64,000 nt of DNA from Sporodiniella umbellata (GCA_025677835.1 JAIXMR010000110.1:30717-94716), one strand, 5' to 3'. Counted from the stretch's first letter, positions 48,688 through 62,559 are shown. Notes: a model not told the origin generated them from the sequence alone. A program made the numbers and translations.

Positions 48688-50397
48688 AACCTAAAGTCGT
48701 ATTCTGTTTCTTTCCCCCTCACCCCCTTTTTTTTTTTTTTTTTTTGAGGGATTTTTCTATCCATCCATCCTCTACCTTTGACACTACTTTTATAGAGAAA
48801 AGGCGAGGTGCACATAAATCTATGAGGTATCTTAAAAAGTCACGTAGTTTGACATACGCGTTAACAGTAGGAGCTGTAGTAGAGCTTCAATTGATGCAGT
48901 GAACCTCTAATAAATATACGCTAATACTCGGATCAAAACAAAAAACCGAGAAGCCGGTTTGTTCTCTACATCATTCTATGTTGTTGTTTTTTTTTTTTTA
49001 TCTGATTATGCCATTCTTCATACGCAATGTGGCGTAGTGTCTTTCCAAATAAAAACATAATGTTAGGATAGATGCGACAGAGAACAATGGCTAAAATAAG
49101 ACCCTTGAGGCCTTGAGTAGAAAAAAAGATAGGTTAAGAATATCTTTTTTGTACTAAAGCAGTAGGTGAAAGAAGGGGGGGGCTGGACTTACTCCAAGGG
49201 TAATTTTAATTAAAAGAGTTCCAGTCCAAACCTTAATACTTTTCCAAAATCTAGACTCTGAGGTTTTTAGTTTAGCGCCCGAATGGAACTAAAAAGAAAG
49301 ATAAAGACAGAGAAAGAGAGAGAGAGCGTTTGTTATTCTTAAACTCGATTAAAAAAGTATGAGTTGGACTCGTTTTGTATTTAAAAAGATTGCTCAAACA
49401 GTGTGATTTGTAAAAGCGCTCGAGTCTTAAAAGAGAGCATAGGACATTATTGATAGAGATCGGGTGGTGGCTTTCAGCTGTTGGATAGAGTGATATACGT
49501 CTTTCTTGTCTGTGCCAATGTTAGCTAAGCACTTTTGGTTCAGAATTATAGAGAGGCTATGGGTATTATTCTTTTTGTTTCTCTCTGTTTAAGCTAGTCT
49601 AACCATTGCCTTCCCAAGAATGGCCAGTCCAAGAAGAAAGGATCAGAATTGCCTTTTAGATTAGTATTGCTATTAGATACGGAAGGTGCTCAGTGTCTTT
49701 TATGGACCAAAAAGTTTAAACAGTTACAGTGTTGTATTCTCATTGTAAGCAGTGTTTATCGATGGTCTATTCAAACACCGAACCCTTTTTCAGGTTTGAT
49801 AAAATCATCTGTCTTTATCGCCGTTAATAAAGACGCTTTGGCCTTGAGAGTGACTGATTGGGTTTGGTAGAAATCAGCCAGAGTGTTTCAAAAAAAAAAG
49901 AAAAAGAAAAAAAATCACACACAACCAATTAAACCACCCGTTTTTTTCTGGAATATCCAATTAAGGATTTAAAAATGGTTATTAAGTGTGAATTCAACTG
50001 TAAAATTAAATACCAGCTGTTGCCTCCCCCCAGCAAGAAACCTTGTCGCGTGTCTATAAATCGTTCTTGGGTCACATAGAAAAGACATCATTCTACTTGG
50101 CACAATGGTTCTTGATCTTATTTAAGGCTTTTCGACACTAAAAAAACAAAAGAAACAACGCTTTTGCTTGGTTTATTAGAAAAAATCTAAATCTTAAAAA
50201 AAAAAGTGCAGAGAGCACTCTATCGTAAATGGGTCACAGGCAAAGATCCTCGTTTTACTGCTTTTTTGTAGTATCGGAGGCTGAATAGGCTGCACAACTC
50301 CATAAAAACAATCTTTTTTTTATTTTTTTTTTTATTTTATTATTGTAGGAAAACATAAAAGTTTTTCCTTTTTTTTTCTCTTAATATTATAAAACTC
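48688..50397. other. Region with one partial small gene; otherwise unassigned
   Basis: About 1.7 kb lies between the SxIP gene and sphingosine-1-phosphate lyase. It holds the minus-strand membrane-protein exons at 48966-49288. Around 49649-49870 there is a plus-strand open stretch (PFRLVLLLDTEGAQCLLWTK) without recognisable family or clear splicing. The last 250 bp are the T/A-rich promoter of the lyase gene. Confidence 0.45.
48966..49288 (-). CDS. Small membrane protein, last two exons (5' part not found)
   Basis: Two minus-strand exons, 49193-49288 and 48966-49103, join in frame across an 89-bp intron with good GT and AG sites. The reading is KTSESRFWKSIKVWTGTLLI, then KITLGGLILAIVLCRIYPNI, then MFLFGKTLRHIAYEEWHNQ and a lysine-rich end. 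One hydrophobic helix (about LLIKITLGGLILAIVLC) suggests a single-pass membrane protein. A good acceptor precedes the first of these exons, so at least one further 5' exon must exist, but I could not identify it. Function unknown. Confidence 0.42.
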
Positions 50398-52337
50398 ATG
50401 TCTTCTTTAACTCCTTTTGATCGTTTTGTTCGTCATTCTAGTGCTGTTCTCGATAGCCCTGCTTTAAAACGCTTTAAGAATATTGTGTTTGTTCTGGTCT
50501 TGATCAACTATTGGGGAAAACTTTATAATAAAGTTTTAGTGGGAGGACCTATCCGGGCTTACCAGGATGCTAAAGCGCATATGTTAAAGGTAAGGGGACT
50601 GGGCTTATACAAAGTCTGATACACACTATCCTATAGGTATTTTTTAAACAACTGCGTCGATTGCCCAGTGTCAAGGCCAAGATTGAAAAGGAACTAAGCG
50701 GGACAATCGCTGGTATGGAACACTCAATTATGTCTAAAGAAGTAGGCTGTGATGTCCATCTTCAATTGCCTGCTAAAGGCTTGAGCGAAAAAGATGTAAT
50801 GAAAAGTTTAGAAAAGTGAGTGGTGCTCTTTTGTTCACCATGATGTCTGATCATTCATTGGTTTAAATCATAGGCTTTCGAGTTTAAAGCGAGCCGATTG
50901 GGAAGGGGGCAAAGTTTCAGGTTCTATTTATCATGGGGGTGAGGATCTGACTCGAATTTTGGCTGAAGCCTACAAGATCTTTGCTGTTGCCAACCCTTTG
51001 CACCCTGAAATTTTCCCTGGCATTCGACGTATGGAAGCTGAATCGGTAGCCATGGTTCTATCTTTGTATAACGCGCCTGATACTGCATGTGGTACAATGA
51101 CGAGCGGAGGTACTGAAAGTATCCTGATGGCCTGTAAAACCTACCGTGACATGTATAGAGACCTGAAAGGCATTCGATATCCTGAAATGTAAGCACAAAA
51201 CTCTTCATAAACAACAAAACAAGACCTCATTATCTCTCGAATATCTTAGGGTAGTGCCTGACACAATTCATGCTGCTTTTATGAAAGCCTCCTCTTATTT
51301 TAACATTAAATTGGTGACTGTTCCTGTAGATCCTGTTACACTCAAAATGGACTTGACTATGACAGCTCGAGCCATTACCAAGAACACTGTGATGGTAAAC
51401 TGTAGATATAATTTATGGTTTTCATTCTGATCTCCCCCCCCTTTTTTTTTTTATCTATCAGATTGCAGGCTCAGCAGTCAACTTTCCTCATGGTATTGCA
51501 GATGACATTGTTGGTTTAGGCAAATTAGCCAAAAAGCACAATATCGGCCTTCACGTTGATTGCTGTTTGGGTAGTTTCATCATGCCTTTCCTTGAGAAAG
51601 CTGGATTCCCTACAACGCCTTTTGATTTCCGAGTAGAAGGAGTCACTTCAATCTCATGCGACACCCACAAATACGGATTTGCTGCAAAGGGTTCATCTAT
51701 CATCATGTATCGTAACCCTACTATCAGAAAATACCAATACTTTTTATATTCCCAATGGACTGGAGGTATATATGCTTCACCTAGTATTGCTGGTTCTCGG
51801 TATGTTCCTATCCTCCCCTCCCCCCTTTTTTTTTTCTTTCACAAAAAAACTTACATTTTTTTTTCAAGACCTGGAGCTTTGATTGCCGGATGTTGGGCTG
51901 CTTTAATGCATATGGGTGAAGACGGTTATCTTAAAACATGCCAGCAAATTATTGGTGCTCGTCGTACTATGCAAGAGGGTGTGCTGTCTATCCCTGAACT
52001 TCATGTCAAGGGGGACCCTGTCGGCCCTGTCTTGGCCTTTGGTGCTAATGCCCCTTACAATATTTATGCTATTGGTGACAAAATGTCTGAACGAGGCTGG
52101 AACATCAGCGCTGTTCAGAACCCTGCTGCTTTACATGTCTCTGCTACCTTGCCATGGGTTAACAGCGCAGACCAATTCGTGCTGGACTTGAAGCAGTGCG
52201 TAGAAGAATTAGTAAAAGATCCCTCTTCAGGTGAAGGTGCCACAGCCGCCATCTACGGAACAGCTGCTACGGTGCCCGATAAGACTATTCTTGATGACGC
52301 TGCTGCTGGCTTTATTGATCTTTTGTACAAAGCTTAA
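50398..52337 (+). CDS. DPL1: Sphingosine-1-phosphate lyase
   Basis: This PLP enzyme of the ER membrane cleaves sphingoid-base phosphates to a fatty aldehyde and phosphoethanolamine, the exit step of sphingolipid breakdown. Six exons (50398-50589, 50637-50815, 50874-51188, 51250-51394, 51462-51799, 51869-52337) give 545 aa, the usual length. An N-terminal membrane helix (about 27-45, [18 protein letters not shown]) is followed by [11 protein letters not shown], then [39 protein letters not shown] binds cofactor phosphate. [13 protein letters not shown] contains the Asp that pairs with the pyridine nitrogen, and [15 protein letters not shown] contains the Schiff-base lysine. [20 protein letters not shown] follows. 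All catalytic residues are present. Confidence 0.96.
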
Positions 52338-53434
52338 TGCAACCCTCATATTAGAATTCCCATTATCACCCTATTTTTCTTTTTATCATTATTGTCCTTC
52401 TCATAATTAAAAAAAAAAACATTTCGTTTACCTTCTTGCTACTATATAAATGCAAGTATTAAAGCGACACGGCCTTCTCTATCAATAAGCCGGTATTTTT
52501 TGTGAGAAAAAAAATACAGCGTTATGATCAACGCATGGAAAGCCAAACAAGCCATAAAAAAAGTTACTGGCCCCAAAAAGTTTAGTTTCTCTTAGTGTGA
52601 ACTTTAGATAAGCGTGACTTGCTGAAAAAAGAAAAACGAGCGATATAACTTTTGGTTGATCACTAAAACTCCAATATAGATCTGTACGCGTTTTGGCTAC
52701 TATCATATAAAAAGCGCGTTTATACGTACAGTCGTTGTAGCTGATGTCGGCTTAGCTATAAGGATGTCAATTCAAATAATACACTCACACTTTCAATTTG
52801 CCAAGGTTCTTACGATGTCAGTAAATAGTAATTTTCTCAAAAAACCGCCACAAAGATGCGACAGTTATTTTTATCAAAAACAATTGACTGTCTTTGTATT
52901 GATAGCAAGGCAAGGACAATATCAATGCCGCTGAAAGTTGAATTGTTTCTACGCTAAATCGCAACAATGATTGTAAATTGCCAAACAATACTCTTGTTGA
53001 GAGCGAGTCGTTATTGAATTATCAATAGTTTTTTTTTCGTGTTTTTAAAGAAAAAATAGAGAGTGCACCGGCCGTATCTATGATGAAAAAATAGAGGTTT
53101 TTTTTATTTATTTCACGTGTTTCACATGAACGTTTTCAGATCAGAAAGCTAAGGTTTTATACTTTGACCATATGAAGCAAGTAAGCTCTTTCAACGGAAA
53201 TACAGTAGCCGTTCTGTTTGATTACTACCTGTGTTCTTCAAAGTTGAGCGTAGTAACAATAGAAAAGCCTCCATCTTTTGTTATACAAAAGTGACTCGTC
53301 TACATCAAACTTTATGCTGATAAGAAACAATGTTACAACCTGAATGTAACGACCACTTGTAACTCAGCTCAAGACGATAAATATCTTTTTTTTTCTGTCC
53401 TTGGAAACAGACCTTCTTTTAACTCTAATTAATA
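52338..53434. other. Intergenic region, no gene seen
   Basis: About 1.1 kb between the lyase and CLASP. Short ORFs only, with T and A runs. It serves as the CLASP promoter and perhaps 5' leader; the 5' end of CLASP is the least certain part of that gene. Confidence 0.5.
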
Positions 53435-56400
53435 ATGGCAAGCGTCTAAAAAAAAAACACATGAACTCTTTTATAACCACACATTTCCTTTTTTTTTTTT
53501 TTTTTAAAAAAAAACTAGTCTACAAAAAAAGATCTAAAAGCACAGTTTCAAGCCATTCCTCAACTGTTTAATGGAAACGAAAACGACGGCAATTGGGAAA
53601 AAAGAAATAAATGCATTCGTACCTTGCATTCTCTACTTACCTGCGAAAGTTTTACAGATCTAGAGGCGCTTTTTTTAACACAACTCAAACCGGTGGTCTG
53701 TCAGACACTCAAGCCGGTAAAAAGCCATTCAAAATTATGGCGTCGTCTAAATTCTTCATTAATTTGTGCATAATTTAGATCTTTAGTCTGAGAAGTTCTC
53801 ATGCTCTGGATTGTCTTAATTTTTTTGGGGATGTTGGCCTTCACCTTGGAGCAAAAATGGACAATTCTATGGCGGAATCAATATTAACACAACTTATTCA
53901 ATGTTGCGCTACCTCTAAAAAAATTATCTTAAACAAAACGAATGAGGTTATCAACACTTTTCTTATCAATGTACGCTTTAACTTAAGGCTGATTACGATC
54001 ATGTGTAATAACATGCAGCAGAAAAACACCCCACTTCGTAACTCTGCTGCTTTAGCTCTCAAAACAATTTTAGAGCATCATGGCCAAAAAGCCAAGGAGA
54101 AATTGGTTTCTGGAAAGGGCGAGGCTTCTCTTTTGCAAGAGTCCATACTAAAAGGGGTTTCGGACGCCTCGCCTGAAGTAAGGAAAACGTGTCGTGATAT
54201 TTTGGCTATATACAAAACATACTGGCCAAAGGAAGCAGAGAGGTAGGTCTCATCTTTAGTCTTGCCTACTTCTATTAAAATACTCACTCTTGTACAACAA
54301 ATATAGCGCAAGACTTGTAAAAAACAATGAGGCTTCTGGACTTTCTAAAATTACCAAAAGAAAGTCAGCCTTGCCCAAAGAAGGTTCATTGCGTCCTCAA
54401 AAAAAAGCGCGACCCGATAATAATGATGCGTTAAGCAGACTATCGCAAATCTCCTATCAATCTGCGCCTGCTGCTCTTGCTAAACAACACTCTACAGGTA
54501 GCGTGGCCTCTTTGGTTCCAAGGAATGCAAAGTCCGTATTCCATGAGCAGCAAGCAATCGAGATAAAGCTTGTTCTGCAACTGCTTTCTAGTGAAGAAAG
54601 CGAACAAAAATGTAAAGGAATATACAAGCTAGCGGAAAAACTACGCACAATACCTTACAACGCACGCGCTGACCTTCCTGCTGACGTTCCCCCCAGACTT
54701 ACGCTTTTGCCAGTCTTGATGGACTTTTTAACAAAAAGAAACTGTGGTGTGAAAGTATCTGAAGCTCTTATGAGCTGGGAAAGCATCACTGGAATCTTCT
54801 CACACATTATGTCTCCTCAATACTATATACCTACGCTTATTATCCTTGACCAAGAAACCAAAGACATAGCTCAGCACGATATTTTCAGCCATGGCCTTAG
54901 TCGAGTCAAGCTCTTCTTAAACGAACACGAACCTGAGTTGGTTCCTAAGCTCCTAGAGCTATTGGAGTGTACCTATGATATTTCCAACTCTAAACTAATC
55001 GACGCAAGTGTCAAGCGTGACGTTCAACTTATCCCTCGCTATAAATATAGCTTACAACGTGGCATTATTGAATGGCTAAATGAAGTACTTTGTTTGTACA
55101 TGGATATACCCATTCTAGGCGACAAACAGGAGACACATGAGGCCTCTCGCTGGATGAACTTTAACTCTTCTTGTCCAGCCAAATCCTGGTTTACTTCTAA
55201 CAAAAACTTTGAAAAAATAATGGATTGCGTGGTTCGTTTGGTAAACACAGAACAAGAAGATTTGGTACCTAGCCTACAAAGTATTATCGCGAATTTAAAA
55301 ACGTCAAACATGACCTCATATAAAAGTTATGTCGCTTCTACTGGAAAACGTGAAGAGGATTTACTTCGATATCTATACGAACTTCCTGAAGAGAAAGAAG
55401 CGCCTACTTCCCACCTGTCTATATTGGACGAAAACGTTGAAAGTCTGTTTATGGAAGAAATAGACTTTTCCTTATTGGATCCTTTTGACAGCTCTGATGA
55501 CGACTTTCCATCAGTGACTGTACCCAGAGAAGGCTATTCAAAGTTTGCTGGTGAGACTCAAAAGAATCTTGGCAACACCGAAGAAAGTTCCAAGCAAAGC
55601 GAGCCTACTGACAACATCAAGTTACATCAAGAAACAGTACCTAACACAAAAGCTGAAATAGAAAAAGTTTCACCAGCTTTGGGAAGCAAGAGTGAAATTA
55701 CTCATATCGAAAACGAAAATACAAAGAATCTAAAAGAGACTATTGAGCATACTGTTGAAGATGCTGCTAAAGATATTATTGAAAACGAAACCCCTGAAGA
55801 CAAATCAAATACCACTAAAAAGAAGGCCGACAAGGAGTTTACCGGCAGTAATACTGATAACACTTTTGAAAAAAGTGCAGAAGTAAGCCTGGAGGCTGTT
55901 GTTGAAGAACTCAAGATGAACAACACTACTGCAAATGATGCTTCTAAAACAGAAACTAGTCATAAGCTATATACCTCAAACAAAAACCCCACATATAAAG
56001 AGTTAAGCTCTGTTGCTCAACGTCGCGCGAGAATAGTCCAAAACTGTATTGGAATAATGAAGCTTGGACATAAAAGACTCCTTTCTTGTTTGGAACTTCG
56101 TAGGGTATTAGAAAACTCGTCTATAGTTGACCTTTATAAAATCGATGAAGACTCAGCCTTCTGGCTTTGTAATTTTGCTTGTGACTTCCGTTCCTACCTA
56201 AGTCTGATGACAGACCAGTTGCTGGACAACGATCTTTCATGGTCTATCAAGCGCGAGGTTGTCAAAAATCTTGAAATAATGCTGATCAACCAAAAGGCGT
56301 TATTTTTAAGGTACCTTAAATTTATCCCACAAGGAGGCGCAAATAGATTATACAAACTTATTGGTGCTTTGACTCGTTTAACTGTAAGTACAACCAAAAG

Positions 56401-56625
56401 CCAAAAAAAAAAAAAAAAAAGAAAAAGTATTGAAACTCACTTTATCTGTCCCAGCCTGTATCTCCGGATGCAAAAAGAGCACTCTCAAGTTTGCTACTTT
56501 TGTATCCAAGAGATGCTTCTGATACACTTATAAAAGACTCAGCAGACCATAACTTTGAGCAAAGTAGCCCATTTTATGAGGTACTGATGTCTTTTGTAAG
56601 TGGTACCAGTCAAAAACAAAAATAA
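53435..56625 (+). CDS. CLASP-family microtubule-stabilising protein
   Basis: CLASPs (Stu1, Cls1/Peg1, MAST/Orbit) bind microtubules and tubulin through TOG domains and promote rescue at spindle and cortex. Five exons (53435-53443, 53519-53716, 53779-54242, 54307-56383, 56455-56625) give about 972 aa. A TOG-like HEAT array occupies residues about 10-225, ending with the typical KGVSDASPEVRKTCRDILAIY. A basic Ser-rich linker (KRKSALPKEGSLRPQKKARP) follows, then a second helical array with RVKLFLNEHEPELVPKLLEL. An acidic Lys/Glu/Thr-rich low-complexity part follows (about 415-560), then a third C-terminal helical block ending in a SPDAKRALSSLLLLYPRDAS segment. The tiny first exon (three codons, weak GTCTAA donor) is only my best guess; the rest is firm. 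Confidence 0.85.
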
Positions 56626-59226
56626 AATGAAAATTATCTGAACATTGTTTTTTTTTTTATAATATTTAAAGGTTTTATTGGGGGGAAATAAATGTACATT
56701 ATATTAAAAGACTATAAAGTAGGGACGTTCAGCTATCGGGATTTCTGTTTGGTATAACCATCTCTATAGGAAGGTACATGATATCTTTACATAAAACCTA
56801 AAGATGTGGCGTTGAATACGTGGTCATTATCGTAGAATCAAAACAGAAGAAGGACTGTGCTGATGAACATCTTCATTTTTAGAAGTCTAAAAATTGTAAA
56901 TTATGGCTCAAAAAGCATCTTTTAGAACGAGTAGCACAGTGCAACATCTTGACACCGGTGTGAGTGTTCGCTGATTTTTAATTTTCTGATGCAACTTCAA
57001 AAGATCGCTCATACCTGTAATAGTGTACATAGCTAGGTATAGTATGAATACATAACACTAATAGTAGCGATCAAGTGGCTGGATAATCTCTTGAAGTAGA
57101 ACATATCATGAAAGTAGAATAAATTTTTTTAAAGAAAAAAAATATGTCAGAAATCAAGTGTATAGAGCTAAATCTTTGCTTAACATATAAAGGAAGAGTT
57201 GGCATTTAAGCTTTCTTTATATGTTTGTATCCATATTTTCACAGTATAGTGTGCAGCTCATATTCTTACGTCTTTGTCTTATAACGTTTATGGTTTTATA
57301 GCTCTACATTTTTTACAGCCTAATTATCGCTCAACTACTACTTCATTAACGGTATTGGTAAAGCTCACAGCAAGATTCTCCATACTTTCGATCTTTTTTT
57401 TGAAGACTTCATTTTGTGACCTTGATTACGATATGTGCTCTGAACAAATTTAAAGTCAAATTGACTGAACGTATATTTTTTTTTTTATATAGTGAGAGAT
57501 GTCTCTAGTATTCTGAGTTTTTTAATCTTAATAATGACCAATTGTTTTAAATAGTTACAAGATCTAGGTGATCTGGTTAATTTCAGAGATTATCTTAATA
57601 TTATAGGGGGAAATTATCTAAAAAGTAACAAGATTTCAAGGAAATTGAAGTGACTGGACTTAACTATATGTTTAAGAAAAAAAATCCAACTAAAATATAA
57701 CCAAAATCTATACAATTCAGGATGTCTCTCAGTACACGGTTTGTATATTGGGGACATCTGGCACCTACTAAGGTTCCTTTTCAACACAGATTTCATGGTG
57801 TAGTGACATAATAGTTTTTTCTGTGAGTTTTGTTATCGTTTGAATATGTAGGGGGGCCTGATGGAAAATAAATTTCCATTGCGCTTGCCACATATGTAGG
57901 ACAACATATTGATAAGTGTACGATGGGGTTGGTAATTTAAACTGAGGGAGTTCAAATGTAGCTCAATAAATACCAGCGGTTTGTCTAAATTATTGATGTT
58001 AATTCACTTCAGTTCGAACGAGTACTAAGGCCGACTGAAGAAACCTACTTCGAACAACTGGAACCAGAAAAACACAACAATAATTTGAGAGTAGTAAGAG
58101 TAAAGAAGTTATATTTAATGAAGAGTTGTCAAATATAAGGGTATGACTTTTCTGGGAAATATATTAAGAATAGGTAAAAGTTCAATGTCTTTATTTTCAC
58201 TCTTCGAGATCTGTCTTTTATACACTTTTCCGATATTTGTCCAGACGTCGTTGATGTAAATTAAAAACGAGAGGTGGTAATAATTGGGAAACGATTTGAG
58301 TATTTCAATTGAGACGGTGACAAGAGGAAAGAACACAACGGCGTAGTGAACAGTAGGTCAGTTATTTTTGAAATCTTGTACACACGTACAATCAGACACC
58401 ATTCAGGACGAACCATATCTATCATAATACGCCACAACTATTTAAATATCGGCCTGTATTCTTCATGATCTCATGGCTCTCCATCATCTTCTCTTGTGAC
58501 GTGTGGTTTTCTTTCAGAACTATCCGACTCGAAAACATTACCGTAAATTTTCTATTCCATATTCAATTTCCGACCTCGGGCGAGTTTACTTAAATCAAAA
58601 TCCATCCTTTATCAATATACTACTATCTGTTCAGTGGTTAAGAAAGACGCCAAAATAATCTTAGGGTCTCTATTTGAGAAATTCAATAGTTTTGATATTG
58701 CCATTAAGATGTCAGATGCCAAGAATTCTGGCAGTTTTGTCCAGTTTTCATCTATAAATAGACTAGCTATCCGATCCATACTAGTTAGATTTTTGGGTAT
58801 ATAGAACTACATAGGTTTTTTTTAAAAGCGATCAGACAAAGTTAATGTGGAAATACTATTCAAGCCAAATAATAATATACAGCGTGCGCTTAGACCTTCT
58901 TAATCAGATTAGAGTACATTTTGTAGTTCTGACACCCCAGCTCTTCGAAGTTGGTTTGAGCGATTAACGCCAGTTTTCAATTTCACTGCTATTCTATCTA
59001 GGCGTCTTCGCTCTCAATGTACCTTTTCCCTGTAAATATAACACATCAATAAATATGCTGTAGTTTTTCGTACTTCTTTGTGAGTTGGCTCAGAATAATA
59101 AGGATCATTGTAGCGACATTTCTTTTTCCAGCTATTTTGTAAATTCAAACCATTGTCTCATGTCTTGTGTTAGCTAAACTGATCCATTTTTTTTTTTCTC
59201 GTCTGGTCGCACTGTAATCCCCTTCT

Positions 59227-59264
<38 letters not shown>

Positions 59265-60557
59265 TTATAAACATTAAATCTTCTCAGGCTATCGAAAAGG
59301 CATCCTTGTATTTATTAAAAGTCTATAGTCTAATCCTACTCAGTTATTTTACAGTCCACAGCTTTGTTACAGAATACACGGTAATTGACACGCTTTTTTT
59401 TTAAGAAAAAATTGGCCCTAATTGACAAGTATACTTGACTCAAGCCAAAGACATAAAAAAATCCGATGATGGCTTATTAACAAAAATGGTCTATATGCTA
59501 ACACGCTCTGGCTACCTACGCTCCTCGCATCGAATCTAGTACCAGCAGCATCAAAAACGCTATTATGCTGCTGATACCTCTGTAGTATGCCAATAGCCAC
59601 AAGTTATGAATTTTGCGTTCATTCATACTACTGGGAGTATAGTAGGTACACTGGCAATGAACTTTCGATAAAAGTCCGTACAGTGCGCATGAAATAGTCT
59701 CTCGAGCTCTTATTCAATACCATATTTTAAACTCACAATAAATATATATCTCTTAAATCGACATATGCTACAATCAATATAGAATAAATCAAATAAACTG
59801 TATTGTAAAAAAAAAAAGGGGGGGCTTTGACGTTTTCTGACTTTTTAAGGTTTAATCGTAGATGTCTCAGAAAAAGGCCATATCCTATAATTGGCTCTTG
59901 AATCTTACCCTAAGCTTTGGGCAAACGATGAAGGAGTAGTTGAAGACCTTCTGTCGTTTGGAAACAGGTGTTTTTTAGAGTTGGTTACAAAGCAACTATC
60001 AAACTTTTAAACCTTCAGTAGCTTGCTGTATATATGTCAACACGTATACTATTATAATTTTTTGCCTTTTATTTTTCTTCTTTTGTTACGATTATAACAA
60101 TTTTACATTTAAAAGTTTTATCGATATACTTATAAAAAATAACAAGAGTTTCATAATTATAAGCCCATCTAGGAAAGTCTTAAGTACAAATAACGGTGCT
60201 TTTCAAGCCGGTATTATACATACCTAATTATTGTTTATGTTTTGGTTTTGCTCATATTATAATCAGATAACAGTTTGTAAAACTTCAAATGAATTTACTT
60301 GCTTACAGAGATTTTTTCGTCTACACATGAGTACGATATGAAATTCTAAACGATTTCGAAATAAATGTGTAGACTTTTATACGATAAAGAGCAAAAATAT
60401 GTTTTCTACTTGTAGTTAATTTAAGAGTTATAATAAACCAAATTCAGCGAATAATCTCATGACGTTTGTAAACACTAAAGTAAATATAACATCTAAATAT
60501 AAATTGCCTTCATCCTTTATCTTTTAAAAAGATGCTTCTTTCATATACGTTTCATAC
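56626..60557. other. Gene desert, about 3.9 kb
   Basis: This is the longest empty stretch in the window. ORFs are under about 75 codons on both strands and show no family features. It is very AT-rich and contains a 33-base T run (59229-59261). A short open stretch near 58010-58130 (FERVLRPTEETYFEQLEPE) is the only one that reads like protein, and it may be a relic of a mobile element. No terminal repeats could be paired. Confidence 0.45.
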
Positions 60558-62359
60558 ATGTTGGTCTTTTTGAAAAACCACATAATCGGAGCTATAAGCT
60601 TACTTTTAATTTTCTCTATAACTCTTCTGATCAAAAAACTCAGTAAATATAAAACCTGCAATAGTGAAAAAATTCCTTCACCTAAAGGGGCATACCCTAT
60701 CTTCGGTAAGCGAGCAGAAATAGAGAAAAAACAAATTATCTTATAGCTTTGATGATAATATAGGTCACTTGCCATTGATAAAAGGTAAAGCGAGCTTAGT
60801 TTTTACCAAATGGCATAGAGAGCTAGGACCAGTTATCAGAGTAAAAATGGGATCTCTTAACTGGGTACTTATAAGCGATCCCGAAGCTTTACATGAAATT
60901 TTGGCTAAGCAGGGAAAGTCAACTTCCGGTCGACCTGAGCTTACCTTCATTAGTGAAGTTAATTCGCCAAATGACAGGTATATTTTTAAGAAGAAGTATG
61001 TATCTAAAGAAGCTTCTCGTACATATTCAGCGGAATAGCTTTTGCTAGCTATGGAAGAAAGTGGAAAAATACTAGGAATGCAGTTTTGAGTATTTTGTCG
61101 ACAAAATCTGTGGAAAGTCTATCCCATATAATAGCGCGTGAAAATCGAAATGTGGTTGATATGATGAGAGAAAAATCAAAAAACAACCAGGCACTGGACG
61201 CTTTTGAGTACTCTAAACTGGCGGGAGTAAATGTAATAATGTCTATTGTTTTTGGTATCCCTTGTCCGGCCGGTTTAGATGATCCGCTTTTTAAAAAATA
61301 AGAAATCTTGTTCATCAAGCTATGAAATTCACTGGCCCTGCAGAAGACTATACCACGATGTTTCCTATTCTAAAAATCTTCGACCCTATATTTAAAAGAA
61401 AAAAAAAGATGATTGAATTTAGGGACAAAGAGTATCATGTATTTGTTCGAGAGATTACAAAACTTGCTCGGAAAAGTAAAGGTGATAGTTTAGTAAAAAA
61501 AGTCGATGAAGCAAAAGAAAAATATCAACTGAGCGATCAAAACGTTATGTCTATATTGAGTAAGTTCCACGATTACAATTGAAAGCCTAGTGTAATGTAT
61601 ATTCTAAATACGCAAAAGGTGAAGCACTTTTTATTGGTACAGAGACTATGTCTTCTGCAACTGCATGGGCTATAGCCATTCTTTGTCACTATCCTGAAAT
61701 TCAAAAAAAAGCTCATGATGAAATTAGTTGCTTTATTAAAAAAACTCGAAGACATCCAGAATACTTGGACAAAGACAGCCTACCATACTTTTTTGCAGTG
61801 ATTAAGGAATGTCTTAGGTTCCGTATACCATTAGATCTGGCTGCACCTCGTCTTGTAACCCAAGACGGTAAGTTTTCAACCAAAGAAAAAAACACTAAAG
61901 TTAACATAGTATCCTATAAGAACTACATTATCCCAAAAGGATATACTATATATACAAATATGCACACTGTGAATAACGATCCCTCCTTGTTTCCAAATCC
62001 AGAAAAATTTGACCCTGAGCGCTTTATGAACGATACCAGATCTCTTCATGTTGTAAGTAATGGTAATGTAGAAAGAAGAGACAATTACGGCTTTGGATGG
62101 GGAAGGCGCATTTGTCCTGGAATATATCTGGTAATCCTGTTATTGTTAGTATCAAATTTTTTTGCTTACTGAAGGTGTTTAGACCGAAAATCAAATGTTT
62201 CATTTACTTTCGAGAGTCTTATTTACATGCGTTATTGAGCCCGAAATTTCACCTTCTGGCAAAGAGGTCTTTCCAGATTTGGATGAAACCGTTGACACAG
62301 GCTTTACGGTTTATCCTGCACCATTCAAAGTGCGCTTGACAGAAAGAATTATTATATAA
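60558..62359 (+). pseudogene. Cytochrome P450 monooxygenase with a single-base frameshift
   Basis: Five exons (60558-60705, 60764-60977, 61031-61559, 61619-62130, 62183-62359) would give about 526 aa. All P450 landmarks are present: an N-terminal membrane anchor (LISLLLIFS-type, residues 6-25), KIPSPKGAYPIFGHLP, an I-helix GTET motif (LFIGTETMSSATAW), ExxR in IKECLRF, NPEKFDPERF, and the haem loop FGWGRRICPG with its Cys ligand. In exon 3 the frame breaks at an A6 run (61293-61298): upstream reads LDDPLFKK then TAA, downstream reads IRNLVHQAMKF one base out. Exon 3 is one base short of the length needed to join exon 4 in phase. It is either a recent inactivation or a homopolymer sequencing error. 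Substrate unknown. Confidence 0.85.
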
Positions 62360-62559
62360 AACCATATCTATTAACAGTTATGCATATTATTTTTTTATTT
62401 GGAAAATCCCAAACTGCCGCTTTGACAAAATTTTTTATTGCCGCTTTAGAAATAGATTTTTCGAGAAGCGAGCTTCGGTTAAGCGTAAAAGTATTTATAG
62501 CTTACTGTATTGAAACAAGTCGTATTTAAAGTGGGGTTTTCTTTCATTTTCAATAGTTC

